This document shows, piece by piece, positions 6,277 to 16,308 of a stretch of DNA of 33,816 nucleotides (position 1 is its first letter; each line of letters opens with the position of its first letter). Made by a program: the position numbers and the translations under genes. Source of the stretch: Erythrobacter sp. Lineage in GTDB: Bacteria; Pseudomonadota; Alphaproteobacteria; Sphingomonadales; Sphingomonadaceae. The stretch lies in NCBI GenBank assembly GCA_013822125.1, contig PNJY01000012.1:1-33816 (forward strand), given 5' to 3'. A model generated the notes under the pieces. The model ran no database searches and was not told the DNA's origin. It saw only the letters and a program-made list of their open reading frames with translations.

Positions 6277-9200
6277 ATGCCACGTCGAACAGATATCCAA
6301 TCCATCCTCGTAATCGGTGCCGGCCCGATCATCATCGGCCAGGCGTGCGAGTTCGACTATTCGGGCACGCAGGCGATCAAGGCGCTGAAGGAGGAAGGCT
6401 ACCGCGTCGTGCTGGTCAACTCCAATCCGGCCACGATCATGACCGATCCCGAATTCGCCGACGCCACCTATATCGAGCCGATCACGCCCGATATCGTGGC
6501 CAAGATCATCGCCAAGGAACGCCCTGACGCGCTTTTGCCGACCATGGGCGGGCAAACCGCGCTCAACTGCGCACTGGCGCTCTACAACGATGGCACGTTG
6601 GCGAAATACGGCGTCAAGATGATCGGCGCCGATGCCGACGCGATCGACAAGGCGGAAAACCGCCAGCGCTTCCGCGAGGCGATGGACCGGATCGGGCTGG
6701 AAAGTGCGCGCAGCGGTGTCGCAACCACGGTTGAGCAGGCCTTCGCCGTGCTTGAAACCACGGGTTTGCCGGCAATCATCCGCCCCAGCTTCACGCTTGG
6801 CGGCACCGGCGGCGGGATCGCTTACAACAAGGCCGAGTTCGAGCGGATCGTGCGCGAAGGGATCGACGCGTCGCCCACCAATGAAGTGTTGATCGAGGAA
6901 TCGCTGCTGGGGTGGAAAGAGTTCGAGATGGAGGTTGTCCGCGACAAGCACGACAACGCCATCATCATCTGCAGTATCGAGAACGTCGATCCGATGGGCG
7001 TCCACACCGGGGACAGCATCACCGTTGCCCCGGCGCTGACGCTGACCGACAAGGAATACCAGATCATGCGCAACGCCAGCATTGCGGTGCTGCGCGAGAT
7101 CGGGGTCGAAACGGGCGGATCGAACGTACAGTTCGCGGTCAACCCCAAGGACGGGCGGCTGATCGTGATCGAGATGAACCCGCGCGTCAGCCGCTCCTCG
7201 GCACTGGCATCGAAGGCCACCGGCTTTCCGATTGCGCGCGTCGCGGCGAAGCTGGCGGTTGGCTATACGCTCGACGAGATCACCAACGAGATTACCGGGG
7301 CGACGCCTGCCAGCTTCGAGCCGACGATCGATTACGTCGTCACCAAGATCCCGCGCTTCACATTCGAGAAGTTCAAGGGAGCCGAGGCATCGCTCTCCAC
7401 CGCGATGAAATCGGTGGGCGAGGTGATGGCGATCGGGCGCAATTTCCAGGAGAGTCTGCAAAAGGCACTGAGGGGACTTGAAACCGGGCTTGACGGGCTC
7501 AACCGCATTCCCGAGCTCGAAGGGGAAGAGCGCGACGTGATCACTGCCGCGCTTTCACGCCGCACGCCGGACCGGCTCCTCAAGGTCGGGCAGGCCTTCC
7601 GCGAGGGGATGGGCGTGGAAGAAATCGCGGCGATCACCGGATATGATCCGTGGTTCCTGCGCCAGATCGAGGCGATCATCGCGGCGGAAAGCGAGATTGG
7701 CGAACGTGGCCTGCCCGGCGATGCTGCGGGTCTGCGGCGGCTGAAGGCGATGGGCTTTTCCGACAAGCGGCTGGCGACGCTGGCGGTGCGCTCAGTCGGG
7801 GTCGCGGGCGGGCTGGCCGAAACGCAGGCGCGCCGTTCGGGCCTTCTCCATGATGCGCTGCGGGTGATGGCGGGCGCAACCAGCGAGTCCGAAGTGCGCG
7901 AACTGCGCGAACGGTTGGGCGTTCGCCCGGTGTTCAAGCGGATCGACAGCTGCGCCGCCGAATTCGAGGCGATCACGCCCTACATGTATTCGACCTATGA
8001 AGCCCCGAGCTTCGGGGTACCTGAGTGCGAGGCAGCCCCGTCGGATCGGCGCAAGGTGGTGATCCTGGGCGGCGGACCAAACCGGATCGGGCAGGGGATC
8101 GAATTCGACTATTGCTGCGTCCATGCCTGTTTCGCGCTCCACGAAGCCGGCTTCGAAACGATCATGATCAACTGCAACCCCGAAACCGTTTCGACAGATT
8201 ACGACACCTCCGACCGGCTCTATTTCGAGCCGCTGACGGCCGAGGACGTGCTTGAAATCCTGCGTGTCGAACAGTCGCGGGGCGAACTCGTCGGGGTGAT
8301 CGTGCAGCTTGGCGGGCAGACCCCGCTCAAGCTGGCACAGGCGTTGGAGGATGCCGGGATTCCGATCCTTGGCACATCGCCCGATGCAATCGATCTGGCG
8401 GAAGACCGCGAGCGCTTTGCCCGGCTGGTCAATCAGCTCAAGCTGAAGCAGCCTGATAACGGCATCGCCTACAGCCGCGACGAGGCAGCGGCAGTGGCGG
8501 CGCGGATCGGCTATCCGGTGCTGCTGCGCCCATCCTATGTGCTGGGCGGGCGGGCGATGGAAATCGTCGACAGCGAGGCGCAGCTCGACGATTACGTCCG
8601 CACAGCCGTCAGCGTCTCGGGCGATAGCCCGGTGCTGGTCGACCAGTACCTTCGCGATGCGATCGAATGCGATGTCGATGCGCTGTGCGACGGGCAGGAA
8701 GTACGCGTCGCCGGGGTGATGCAGCATATCGAGGAAGCGGGCGTCCATTCGGGCGACAGCGCCTGCACGTTGCCGCCCTATTCGCTGCCGCCCGAAGTGA
8801 TCGCGGTAATGGAACGGCAGACGGTGGCGCTGGCGAGGGCCCTGGGCGTAGTCGGGCTGATGAACGTGCAGTTCGCGGTCAAGGACGGTGCGGACGGGCC
8901 GGAGGTCTATCTGATCGAGGTCAATCCGCGCGCCAGCCGCACTGTTCCTTTTGTCGCCAAGGCGATTGGCCAGCCGGTGGCGAAGATCGCAGCGCGGGTG
9001 ATGGCGGGCGAAAAGCTGGCCGATTTCCCGCCGTTCCACCGCGATCTGCCCTATATGGCGGTGAAGGAGGCGGTATTCCCCTTCAGCCGTTTCCCCGGGG
9101 CCGACCCCGCACTCTCGCCTGAAATGAAATCGACCGGCGAGGTGATGGGGATCGATCGCACATTCGAGGCGGCCTTCCTCAAGTCGCAGTTGGCGGCGGG

Positions 9201-9612
9201 CATGGAGCTGCCTGCGGGCGGAACCTTGTTCGTCTCGGTCAAGAACAGCGACAAGCCGGTTATCCTATCCGCAGTACGGATGCTTGTCGAACAGGGCTTT
9301 CAGGTCATCGCCACCGGCGGAACGCAAGCCTATCTTGCCGGGCAGGGCCTGCCGGTTGAGCGGATCAACAAGGTGGCCGAGGGGCAGCCGCACATCGTTG
9401 ACAGGATCATCGACGGCGAGATCGCGCTCATTTTCAACACGACCGAAGGCTGGCAGAGCCTGCTCGATTCCAAATCCATCCGCGCCACCGCGCTGGAGAA
9501 GAAATTGCCCTACTATACCACCGCTGCCGCATCGCTGGCGGTGGCGCAGGCGATTCTTGCGGTAAATGCAAGTGATCTTGAAGTACGCTCGCTCCAAGAC
9601 TATTATAACTGA
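6277..9612 (+). CDS. carB: Carbamoyl-phosphate synthase large subunit
   Basis: CarB makes carbamoyl phosphate from bicarbonate, ATP and the ammonia delivered by CarA. Its 1111 residues show the duplicated ATP-grasp architecture. The first half starts [21 protein letters not shown], and the second half has the matching [19 protein letters not shown]. Glycine-rich ATP loops occur in both, and a C-terminal MGS-like allosteric domain ([13 protein letters not shown] onward) follows. The start at 6277 is directly preceded by a TAG in the same frame, and the nearest purine-rich site (AGGA, about 12 bases away) is distant, so expression may depend on reinitiation or on the repeat upstream. The gene itself is intact; what is odd is its 5' context. 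Confidence 0.97.
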   Translation: MPRRTDIQSILVIGAGPIIIGQACEFDYSGTQAIKALKEEGYRVVLVNSNPATIMTDPEFADATYIEPITPDIVAKIIAKERPDALLPTMGGQTALNCALALYNDGTLAKYGVKMIGADADAIDKAENRQRFREAMDRIGLESARSGVATTVEQAFAVLETTGLPAIIRPSFTLGGTGGGIAYNKAEFERIVREGIDASPTNEVLIEESLLGWKEFEMEVVRDKHDNAIIICSIENVDPMGVHTGDSITVAPALTLTDKEYQIMRNASIAVLREIGVETGGSNVQFAVNPKDGRLIVIEMNPRVSRSSALASKATGFPIARVAAKLAVGYTLDEITNEITGATPASFEPTIDYVVTKIPRFTFEKFKGAEASLSTAMKSVGEVMAIGRNFQESLQKALRGLETGLDGLNRIPELEGEERDVITAALSRRTPDRLLKVGQAFREGMGVEEIAAITGYDPWFLRQIEAIIAAESEIGERGLPGDAAGLRRLKAMGFSDKRLATLAVRSVGVAGGLAETQARRSGLLHDALRVMAGATSESEVRELRERLGVRPVFKRIDSCAAEFEAITPYMYSTYEAPSFGVPECEAAPSDRRKVVILGGGPNRIGQGIEFDYCCVHACFALHEAGFETIMINCNPETVSTDYDTSDRLYFEPLTAEDVLEILRVEQSRGELVGVIVQLGGQTPLKLAQALEDAGIPILGTSPDAIDLAEDRERFARLVNQLKLKQPDNGIAYSRDEAAAVAARIGYPVLLRPSYVLGGRAMEIVDSEAQLDDYVRTAVSVSGDSPVLVDQYLRDAIECDVDALCDGQEVRVAGVMQHIEEAGVHSGDSACTLPPYSLPPEVIAVMERQTVALARALGVVGLMNVQFAVKDGADGPEVYLIEVNPRASRTVPFVAKAIGQPVAKIAARVMAGEKLADFPPFHRDLPYMAVKEAVFPFSRFPGADPALSPEMKSTGEVMGIDRTFEAAFLKSQLAAGMELPAGGTLFVSVKNSDKPVILSAVRMLVEQGFQVIATGGTQAYLAGQGLPVERINKVAEGQPHIVDRIIDGEIALIFNTTEGWQSLLDSKSIRATALEKKLPYYTTAAASLAVAQAILAVNASDLEVRSLQDYYN

Positions 9613-9738
9613 ACGACCGAGCGTTCCTCCCGACATTCTGGACGAGATCGCGCCGCCTCGGCAGAAGCGGCTTGGAATGATTTTGACCTGATATCATGCC
9701 GGTAGGAAGGGAAGTGCAGAAAGGATAGGAAGGCGAAG

Positions 9739-10206
9739 ATGGAAAAGTTTCCAATGCTCGCGGAAGGCTATGAGCGGCTAACGGCCGATCTCAAGACCTT
9801 GCGGGCAGAGCGCCCCACGATTGTCGAGGCGATCGAAGAGGCACGCGCGCATGGCGACCTTTCGGAAAACGCCGAGTACCATGCCGCCAAGGAACGGCAG
9901 GGTCAGGTCGAAGCGCAGATCGCCGAACTGGAAGATCGCATCAACCGGGCGCAGATCATCGATCCGACTACACTTTCCGGCGACCGTATCGTCTTCGGGG
10001 CGACCGTGACGCTGCTTGACGAAGATGACAGGCCGGTGCGTTACCAGATCGTCGGACAGGTCGAAGCGAACGCCAATCACGGCCGCATTTCCTACAATTC
10101 GCCGCTGGGCCGCGCCTTGATCGGCAGGCGGGTTGACGACGAAATCGAAGTCACCGTACCTTCCGGCGACAAGTTCTACCTGGTCAAGAAGATCGAATTC
10201 ATCTGA
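9739..10206 (+). CDS. greA: Transcription elongation factor GreA
   Basis: GreA rescues backtracked RNA polymerase by stimulating cleavage of the nascent RNA. The 155-residue length is standard. An N-terminal coiled coil is present, with the acidic tip motif [20 protein letters not shown], in which the D/E residues coordinate magnesium in the polymerase active site. A C-terminal FKBP-like domain follows ([22 protein letters not shown]). A purine-rich site (AGGAAGG) lies about seven bases before the ATG. It follows carB after 126 bases, and the carA-carB-greA order is frequent in alphaproteobacteria. Confidence 0.97.
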   Translation: MEKFPMLAEGYERLTADLKTLRAERPTIVEAIEEARAHGDLSENAEYHAAKERQGQVEAQIAELEDRINRAQIIDPTTLSGDRIVFGATVTLLDEDDRPVRYQIVGQVEANANHGRISYNSPLGRALIGRRVDDEIEVTVPSGDKFYLVKKIEFI

Positions 10207-10216
10207 TCCGCAGGCT

Positions 10217-10702
10217 TCAGGCAGGCGTGAGGATTCTTTCCATCGCATAGTTGTGGATCGGCACACCGCCGATGGCAAACTCTCGGCGTCCGGTCAGGAC
10301 GTATCCCGCCCGCTCGAAAACCGGGCGGGCCAGCTCGCTGGCTTCGGTGTAGAGGCGCATCTGAGCAAGTTCGCGTGCGACCAGTTCAACCTCCTTCAGC
10401 AATCTGCCGCCGATTCCGCGCCCGGCATGCGCCGGATCGCAATAAAGGTGGTCGACGTGCCCATCGGGCTCGACCAGGCTGTAGGCCACCGGCTGTTCTT
10501 CTGGTCCGAGCGCGAGAATCACTACGTCGCCGCGGCCGGCCCGCTTGAGAAAGCGTTTGGCCGGATCCGAACTGGCGGCCCAGGCGTCAACCTGTTCCTG
10601 GTTGTATCCGCGCGGGCCGATCTGCTCGATTGCAGCGCGCATGATCCGGGCCAGCGCGGCCTCATCACCGGGAAGAAAACGGCGGATAGTATATGTGTCC
10701 AT
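10217..10702 (-). CDS. GNAT family N-acetyltransferase
   Basis: This 161-residue protein has the GNAT fold that transfers an acetyl group from acetyl-CoA to an amine; the substrate cannot be told from sequence. The acetyl-CoA binding loop is seen in HAGRGIGGRLLKEVE (R/Q-x-x-G-x-G/A type), preceded by the strand HVDHLYCDPA and followed by RPVFERAGYVLTGRRE. The family usually acts in the cytoplasm as an amine, peptide or antibiotic acetyltransferase. It converges with greA, with 10 bases between the stops. Confidence 0.85.
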   Translation of the reverse strand: MDTYTIRRFLPGDEAALARIMRAAIEQIGPRGYNQEQVDAWAASSDPAKRFLKRAGRGDVVILALGPEEQPVAYSLVEPDGHVDHLYCDPAHAGRGIGGRLLKEVELVARELAQMRLYTEASELARPVFERAGYVLTGRREFAIGGVPIHNYAMERILTPA

Positions 10703-10723
10703 GCCGCCAGCACATAGCAGGTT

Positions 10724-10954
10724 TTAGGCGTCGGGTGTGAGCAATCGATGGATATGGACCACGACGTACTTCATCTCCGCATCGTCAACCGTGCGCTGCG
10801 CATTGGCGCGCCACGCCTCAGCCGCAGCATCATAGTTGCTGAATATACCGACGACGTGGATGCTCTCAGGGTCCTTGAATTCCATCGTGCGCGGGTCCTT
10901 GACCCGTCCACCCATGACAAGGTGCAGTCGTTGCCCGCTGTCGGTTTCTTCCAT
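10724..10954 (-). CDS. DUF4170 domain-containing small protein
   Basis: This is a short protein of about 76 residues with the pattern LHLVMGGRVKDP, then VVGIFSNYDAAAEAWRA, then AQRTVDDAEMKYVVVHIHRL. This fits the alphaproteobacterial DUF4170 family, whose function is unknown. The start is ambiguous: an ATG at 10954 gives the compact family length, an ATG at 10969 adds five residues, and a TTG at 11005 adds seventeen. None has a strong ribosome binding site. It is the distal gene on the minus strand, 98 bases after the neighbouring membrane protein gene. Confidence 0.7.
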   Translation of the reverse strand: MEETDSGQRLHLVMGGRVKDPRTMEFKDPESIHVVGIFSNYDAAAEAWRANAQRTVDDAEMKYVVVHIHRLLTPDA

Positions 10955-11052
10955 TGTCCGCGCTTTCATACCAGAGGGAGGGATTTCGACCGCCCCTATC
11001 GTCAAGCTGCTCGCGGCGCAATTCCCGGTATCGGAATTGAGCCAGGCTGGGT

Positions 11053-11505
11053 TCAGTCACCCCGTTGCTTGCCGTGCCTGCTGCGCAGCCGGTCGCCAGT
11101 ATGCGCTGCCATGCCCGCTGCACCGCGTATCAGCATGTTGCGCGTCGACGCAGAGCGTGCCCGCGCTTCATCCGCGTTATCCTCGTCGAACACCTGCGAT
11201 TGCGCGACATCCTCAAGCAACCCGATGCCGATTGCGAACAGCGCATCGACGAGGAAGGCGGCGAGACGGCTGCTTTCCCGCGAATCCACAAGGGGACGAT
11301 TCTGGCGCTTTCCCCCCGAGAGACCCAGTAGAATGCCAATCGCCAAGGCTCCACCGACAAGGACCAGCGGATAACGCCCGGCTATCGTTGCCAGGCTGCC
11401 GGACGTGTCCGGTTGACCGGGCGATGGTTCATGTGCGGTGTCGAACCGGCCCCGGCTCGCTTCGATCCTCTGCCGCAATTCGGCGCGTTTGGCTTCGATG
11501 CTCAT
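11053..11505 (-). CDS. Putative single-pass membrane protein of a yqjDEK-like cluster
   Basis: This is an unrecognised 150-residue protein. It begins MSIEAKRAELRQRIEASRG, a basic helical start, followed by a proline-rich linker and a hydrophobic segment (YPLVLVGGALAIGILLGLSG) that should span the membrane once. A second less hydrophobic segment (AAFLVDALFAIGIGLLEDV) follows. The ATG overlaps the stop of the upstream gene (ATGA), so the two are translationally coupled. Placement after a phage-holin-family gene suggests a role in the same envelope cluster, an inference from context only. Confidence 0.65.
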   Translation of the reverse strand: MSIEAKRAELRQRIEASRGRFDTAHEPSPGQPDTSGSLATIAGRYPLVLVGGALAIGILLGLSGGKRQNRPLVDSRESSRLAAFLVDALFAIGIGLLEDVAQSQVFDEDNADEARARSASTRNMLIRGAAGMAAHTGDRLRSRHGKQRGD

Positions 11506-11816
11506 AGCTGATCGGCACGCTCCCCGGTCTTGCGACGAGCGCCAATCTTGCCGATCAACGCCCGGATCGGACGGCGCCCCAGCCACAGCAGCAGCGCACT
11601 CCCAGCCATTATCAAGGGGCCGCGATGTCTTCGCGCTGCGGCGCCGACCTGGCTTGCCACCTCGCGAACTTCTTCTCCCGCGATCCTCATCATGCGCTGG
11701 CTGTCGGAATTGACTGCGACGACTCCCTGCAAATGAGAGATTTTGGCGGCAAGCAATGCCTTGGCTGTATTACGCAAAGCGCGGTCCTCGCGCAGGTCGG
11801 CCGGTTCTTCTTTCAT
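11502..11816 (-). CDS. Small membrane protein, third gene of the yqjDEK-like cluster
   Basis: This 104-residue protein has a mainly polar helical N-terminal half (residues 1-60, including IAGEEVREVASQVGAAARRH), one predicted membrane helix (GPLIMAGSALLLWLGRRP) and a basic C-terminal tail. In layout and position it recalls YqjK-type companions of ElaB/YqjD proteins, but no decisive motif is seen. Both ends overlap neighbouring genes by four bases, so it belongs to one tight operon. Confidence 0.6.
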   Translation of the reverse strand: MKEEPADLREDRALRNTAKALLAAKISHLQGVVAVNSDSQRMMRIAGEEVREVASQVGAAARRHRGPLIMAGSALLLWLGRRPIRALIGKIGARRKTGERADQL

Positions 11817-12238
11817 GTTCCGTCCTCCTTGAATGCGTCGGTCACATCACGAGCCTTCGTGCGGGCCAGCACGGCAAGTATCGCTGCCCCAAGCAGCAGT
11901 ACTCCAACTACCAACCCTATCGCACCGGGAGCGCCGACAAGCGGGGCGAGGACAAACAGCGAACCGACCACCAGCGCAATAAGCGCCAGGTGGACGAAGC
12001 CGAGCGCAAGCGCGATGTACAGCGCTATCGACTTGCTGCGACCGGCTACGAAGACGATGCGGCTCTTCTGGTAATTGAGCTCGGCCTCGGCATATGTTCG
12101 ACCGTCCTCCACCAGCGACAGGATATCGTCGGCCAGGGAGGATCGTGACTGCGACTCGCCATCGCCGCACGGCTCGGCATCGGGCGCACCCTCGTCAGCG
12201 GGCTGAGGCGCAGCTTCACGCAGATCTTCGTCGCGCAT
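11813..12238 (-). CDS. Phage holin family protein (YqjE-like)
   Basis: This 141-residue protein has an acidic N-terminal tail, a conserved amphipathic part (ILSLVEDGRTYAEAELNYQK) and two closely spaced hydrophobic helices (IALYIALALGFVHLALIALV and a second around VVGVLLLGAAILAVL). This matches the putative actinobacterial holin-X/YqjE family (PF07332). The family name is historical; members in bacterial operons are usually chromosomal membrane proteins, not lysis holins. It follows the ElaB/YqjD-like gene by 20 bases. Confidence 0.75.
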   Translation of the reverse strand: MRDEDLREAAPQPADEGAPDAEPCGDGESQSRSSLADDILSLVEDGRTYAEAELNYQKSRIVFVAGRSKSIALYIALALGFVHLALIALVVGSLFVLAPLVGAPGAIGLVVGVLLLGAAILAVLARTKARDVTDAFKEDGT

Positions 12239-12258
12239 GGCCGCCCCCGATGCCGCGA

Positions 12259-12828
12259 TCAGTCCCGGCTGCCGCGAAACAGGCGCGCAATCAGGAACCC
12301 GGCGATTGCCGCCAGACCCATGGCGACGCCGGGGCTCTTGCGTACCATTTCGCGGGCGTCCTCGCCAAGTTCGTCGAGGTCCTTGGCATCAAGCTTGGCC
12401 GACGTTTCCTGCAAGGTGCGTGACGCGCGGCGCGCGTAATCGCCATACTGCTCGCCGAAACGCTCGTCGATGGTGGCAGCCGTATCGCCCACGGCCTTGC
12501 CGATTGAGGCGATGGCATCGCTGGTGCGATGCTTGCCTTCCACTGCCAGCTCGCTTGCACGAACCCTCGCCTCGCTGCCATAGGCTTTCGCCTCGGCGAC
12601 AAGATCGCCGCCTTTTTCCTTGGCCTGGCCGCGATAGATTGCGGCGCGTTCACTTGCCTCGGCGCGCAGGGCGGCGGCACCTGCCTTGGCTTCTTCCATT
12701 GCTGCGTTGAAGCGCGATTTGGCGACCGCTTTGTTGTCTGCCGGTTTTGCAGCCTTGGCCTTGGCCTTGCCTTTGGTGGAGGATGACTTGCGAGTCTTCG
12801 ATCCTGAGTTTGCGGTAGCCTGTACCAT
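12259..12828 (-). CDS. ElaB/YqjD-like (DUF883-type) membrane-anchored helical protein
   Basis: This 189-residue protein has a Lys/Ala/Ser-rich N-terminus (about 40 residues) and a long alanine-rich helical region with heptad character. It ends in a C-terminal tail anchor (SPGVAMGLAAIAGFLIARLF) followed by basic residues. In E. coli, ElaB and YqjD have this arrangement, with a C-terminal glycine-zipper membrane anchor, and are stress-linked and reported to bind ribosomes. The basic N-terminus here could bind nucleic acid or ribosomes, an inference. A good Shine-Dalgarno sequence (AAGGAAA) precedes the ATG. It is the first gene of the cluster extending to 11053. Confidence 0.65.
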   Translation of the reverse strand: MVQATANSGSKTRKSSSTKGKAKAKAAKPADNKAVAKSRFNAAMEEAKAGAAALRAEASERAAIYRGQAKEKGGDLVAEAKAYGSEARVRASELAVEGKHRTSDAIASIGKAVGDTAATIDERFGEQYGDYARRASRTLQETSAKLDAKDLDELGEDAREMVRKSPGVAMGLAAIAGFLIARLFRGSRD

Positions 12829-12894
12829 GATCAGTTTCCTTGCCTTAGAATTCGTATTCCCTGCTTAGGTTACATACCGCGAAACCCGATAATC

Positions 12895-12912
12895 GCGCAA
12901 CGCAACTTGCGC
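12895..12912. promoter_or_regulatory. Inverted repeat in the eno upstream region
   Basis: The sequence GCGCAA-CGCAAC-TTGCGC is a perfect six-base inverted repeat lying between the divergent ElaB/YqjD-like gene and eno. It could be an operator or a 5' hairpin of either transcript. A chance hairpin cannot be excluded. Confidence 0.3.
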
Positions 12913-12932
12913 TGCGATGAACCCGGGCATAG

Positions 12933-14291
<1,359 letters not shown>

Positions 14292-14297
14292 CGCCGA

Positions 14298-14720
14298 TCA
14301 GGCGGAAAATCGCGATTGTAATGCCAGGAGTGCCAGCGCGGCCTTGGCCGCTTCGCCTCCCTTGTCCTTCTGCGCGGGGTCGGCGCGGACCAGCGCCTGA
14401 TGCTCGTTCTCGACGGTGAGGATACCGTTGCCGATCGCGATCCCGTCCATGGTCAGCGCCATCAGCGCGCGCGCGCTTTCGCCCGCGACGATTTCGAAGT
14501 GATAGGTCTCGCCCCGGATCACCACGCCGATCGCGACAAAGCCGTCGTACTGCCCGCTTTCGGCCGCCAACGCGATCGCTCCGGGGATCTCAAGCGCACC
14601 AGGCACCGTGATCACTTCGGCATCGTGCCCTGCCGCCGCGATCATGGCTTTGGCACCGGCAATAAGCATGTCGTTAAGATGGCCGTAAAAACGCGCCTCG
14701 ACAATCAGGATGCGGGACAT
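14298..14720 (-). CDS. ribH: 6,7-dimethyl-8-ribityllumazine synthase
   Basis: RibH condenses 5-amino-6-ribitylamino-uracil with 3,4-dihydroxy-2-butanone 4-phosphate to the lumazine precursor of riboflavin. The 140-residue protein shows the typical [11 protein letters not shown] start region, [32 protein letters not shown] (with the catalytic histidine) and [11 protein letters not shown]. The ATG at 14718-14720 is chosen because it gives the compact family N-terminus; an upstream in-frame start would overlap ribBA. It begins four bases after the stop of the ribB/ribA-like gene, which makes its substrate, so the two form a riboflavin operon. Confidence 0.95.
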   Translation of the reverse strand: MSRILIVEARFYGHLNDMLIAGAKAMIAAAGHDAEVITVPGALEIPGAIALAAESGQYDGFVAIGVVIRGETYHFEIVAGESARALMALTMDGIAIGNGILTVENEHQALVRADPAQKDKGGEAAKAALALLALQSRFSA

Positions 14721-14724
14721 CAAG

Positions 14725-15975
14725 TTACTCCGGAATGGGCATGTGGCCGACGATATTGAGGCCATAGCCTTCGATCGCCACGACATTGGGCTGTGAATTG
14801 CTGAGCAGGATCATCTCCTGGACGTTCAGGTCCGCGAGAATCTGTGACCCGATCCCCACGTTGCGGAACTCGTCATCCTCGCGGTAACTTTCAGGCGCGG
14901 CGGGCCTGCCTGTGATTAGCACGATCACGCCCGATCCGTGATTGCCGATTGCCTGCATCGACCGCTGGAGCAGCCGCTTGCGAAGCCCCGGCTGGCCCAG
15001 GATATCGTCGAAAATGGAGATGGGGTGGACCCGCGCCAGAGTGGGCGTACCCGGCACAATCTGTCCCTTCTGAAGCACATAGCTTTCGCTGCCATCGACC
15101 TTGTTGCGATAGGTCGTCAGCCGCCATTGGCCGCCATAATCCGATTCGAAGCTGCGTTCCTGCGTCCGTTCGACCAGATGATCGTTGCGGCTGCGGTATT
15201 CAATGAGGTCGCGGATCGTACCGATCTTCATGCCGTGCCTGCGGGCAAAGCCAACCAGATCGTCGAGGCGGGCCATCGAACCATCTTCCTTCATGATTTC
15301 GCAGATCACACCCGAAGGATTGAGCCCGGCAAGCCGGGCGATATCGACTGCCGCCTCGGTATGGCCTGCGCGCACCAGCACCCCGCCATTGCGCGCTGCC
15401 AGCGGGAAGACGTGACCTGGGCTGACGATATCGTCCGGTCCCTTGCCCGCGTCGATTGCGACCGAAATTGTGCGCGCGCGATCCGCAGCCGAGATACCCG
15501 TGGTCACTCCCTCGCGCGCCTCGATCGAGGTGGTGAAGGCAGTCTGCATGCTGGTGCGATTGTTGCGGCTCATCGGCTCGAGCTTCAGTTGCTCGACCCG
15601 CGAGCGGTCGAGCGCGAGGCAGATCAGCCCGCGTCCATGCGTCGCCATGAAGTTGATTGCCGTGGGTGTGGCCATCTGCGCCGGAATGATCAGGTCGCCT
15701 TCGTTCTCGCGATCTTCGTCATCGACCAGGATGAACATACGGCCGTTGCGCGCCTCGTCGATGATTTCCTCGATCCCGACGAGCACGGGGCTTTCGTCAT
15801 TGTGCAGAAGGAAACTCTCAATCTTGGCGAGAGTTTCTGCTGTGGGGTTCCAGCCCTCGTCGGTGCAATCGCGCAGCGTGTTGGCGTGAAGCCCGGCAGC
15901 GCGGGCAAGACCTGCGCGAGTCAGTTCGCCCGATGTGACGAGTTGACGCACTTTTTCGATCGTTTGGTTGCTCAT
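14725..15975 (-). CDS. ribB: 3,4-dihydroxy-2-butanone-4-phosphate synthase with N-terminal HTH and degenerate RibA-like domain
   Basis: This 416-residue protein has three parts. Residues 1-60 form a helix-turn-helix of the Cro/XRE kind ([20 protein letters not shown]). Residues about 67-265 form the DHBP synthase domain with [23 protein letters not shown] and [25 protein letters not shown]; it makes the four-carbon precursor of riboflavin from ribulose 5-phosphate. The C-terminal GTP cyclohydrolase II-like domain lacks the zinc-binding C-x10-C-x-C motif (at [12 protein letters not shown] no cysteines occur), so it should not act as RibA. The HTH fusion may let the enzyme bind its own upstream region, where paired palindromes lie, but this is inference. 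Confidence 0.9.
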   Translation of the reverse strand: MSNQTIEKVRQLVTSGELTRAGLARAAGLHANTLRDCTDEGWNPTAETLAKIESFLLHNDESPVLVGIEEIIDEARNGRMFILVDDEDRENEGDLIIPAQMATPTAINFMATHGRGLICLALDRSRVEQLKLEPMSRNNRTSMQTAFTTSIEAREGVTTGISAADRARTISVAIDAGKGPDDIVSPGHVFPLAARNGGVLVRAGHTEAAVDIARLAGLNPSGVICEIMKEDGSMARLDDLVGFARRHGMKIGTIRDLIEYRSRNDHLVERTQERSFESDYGGQWRLTTYRNKVDGSESYVLQKGQIVPGTPTLARVHPISIFDDILGQPGLRKRLLQRSMQAIGNHGSGVIVLITGRPAAPESYREDDEFRNVGIGSQILADLNVQEMILLSNSQPNVVAIEGYGLNIVGHMPIPE

Positions 15976-15986
15976 GTATCAACGAT

Positions 15987-16004
15987 ATCACATCGTAATG
16001 TGAT
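15987..16004. promoter_or_regulatory. Operator-like palindrome 1 upstream of ribB
   Basis: ATCACAT-CGTA-ATGTGAT is a perfect seven-base inverted repeat around a four-base centre. It ends 11 bases before the ribB start codon. On the ribB transcript it would read as a hairpin with a UACG loop just before the start codon, which lacks a clear Shine-Dalgarno sequence. It could therefore act as a DNA operator or as an RNA structure. Confidence 0.6.
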
Positions 16005-16021
16005 TGCAACAGTAAATTGAA

Positions 16022-16033
16022 ACATAGGAATGT
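16022..16033. promoter_or_regulatory. Operator-like palindrome 2 upstream of ribB
   Basis: ACAT-AGGA-ATGT shares the inner arms, spacing and the flanking 3' GA of palindrome 1 (ACAT-N4-ATGTGA). Its centre is 32 bases from the centre of palindrome 1, about three helical turns, so two dimers could bind on the same DNA face. Confidence 0.5.
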
Positions 16034-16064
16034 GAATATAACCAGAGGTCGATTCTGTTCTCTA

Positions 16065-16080
16065 TTCAAGTTTACTTGAA
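16065..16080. promoter_or_regulatory. Palindrome 3 in ribB-ligK spacer
   Basis: TTCAAG-TTTA-CTTGAA is a perfect six-base inverted repeat with a four-base centre, 45 bases from palindrome 2. Its arms differ from the ACAT/ATGT pair, so it may be a site for a different regulator, for example one controlling ligK. Confidence 0.4.
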
Positions 16081-16308
16081 GCAGCCCCGCCTGCGTTATG
16101 GCTGGCTACGTGAGAATCACGGCTGTTGCTGCATCTGGAATGCTCCCGCGACGACTCACCTCGACCACGGCGCGCAGAAGACGAAGGTTTAGCCCGAATA
16201 CGTCCATGTCCCGCAACTTAGTACAAACTTATGGGTAGGTAACAGTTCCGAATTGCGCAAGTGACAGCATCGGGTCATGCTTGTGGCAAGTTTGAAGGGG
16301 TTAACTCG

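Larger units (their letters stand above)
15976..16308. other. Regulatory intergenic region between ribB and ligK
   Basis: This 333-base divergent spacer contains no gene. The first 105 bases next to ribB are AT-rich and hold three palindromes of the same arm-4-arm design, listed separately. The rest shows no riboswitch; the conserved FMN-element core (AGGGGCGGGGUGAAAUUCCC type) is absent on either strand by eye. The ligK ribosome binding site AAGGGG lies near its end. Confidence 0.6.

Noticed and set aside
6217-7461. Long minus-strand frame joined upstream to the DUF559 gene
   Set aside because: This part is antisense to the strongly conserved carB; only the part from 6216 downward is a recognised protein.
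7792-9039. 415-codon minus-strand frame opposite carB
   Set aside because: It is an antisense shadow of the second half of carB; it is His/Asp/Arg-rich with no domain.
11813-12238. Prophage lysis holin
   Set aside because: There are no phage genes nearby; the family is common in chromosomal yqjE-like operons.
14292-14304. Terminator between eno and ribH
   Set aside because: The stem CGCC/GGCG has only four pairs and no T-run; too weak to call.
15976-16260. FMN riboswitch upstream of ribB
   Set aside because: The conserved core segments were looked for on both strands and not seen; palindromes are found instead.
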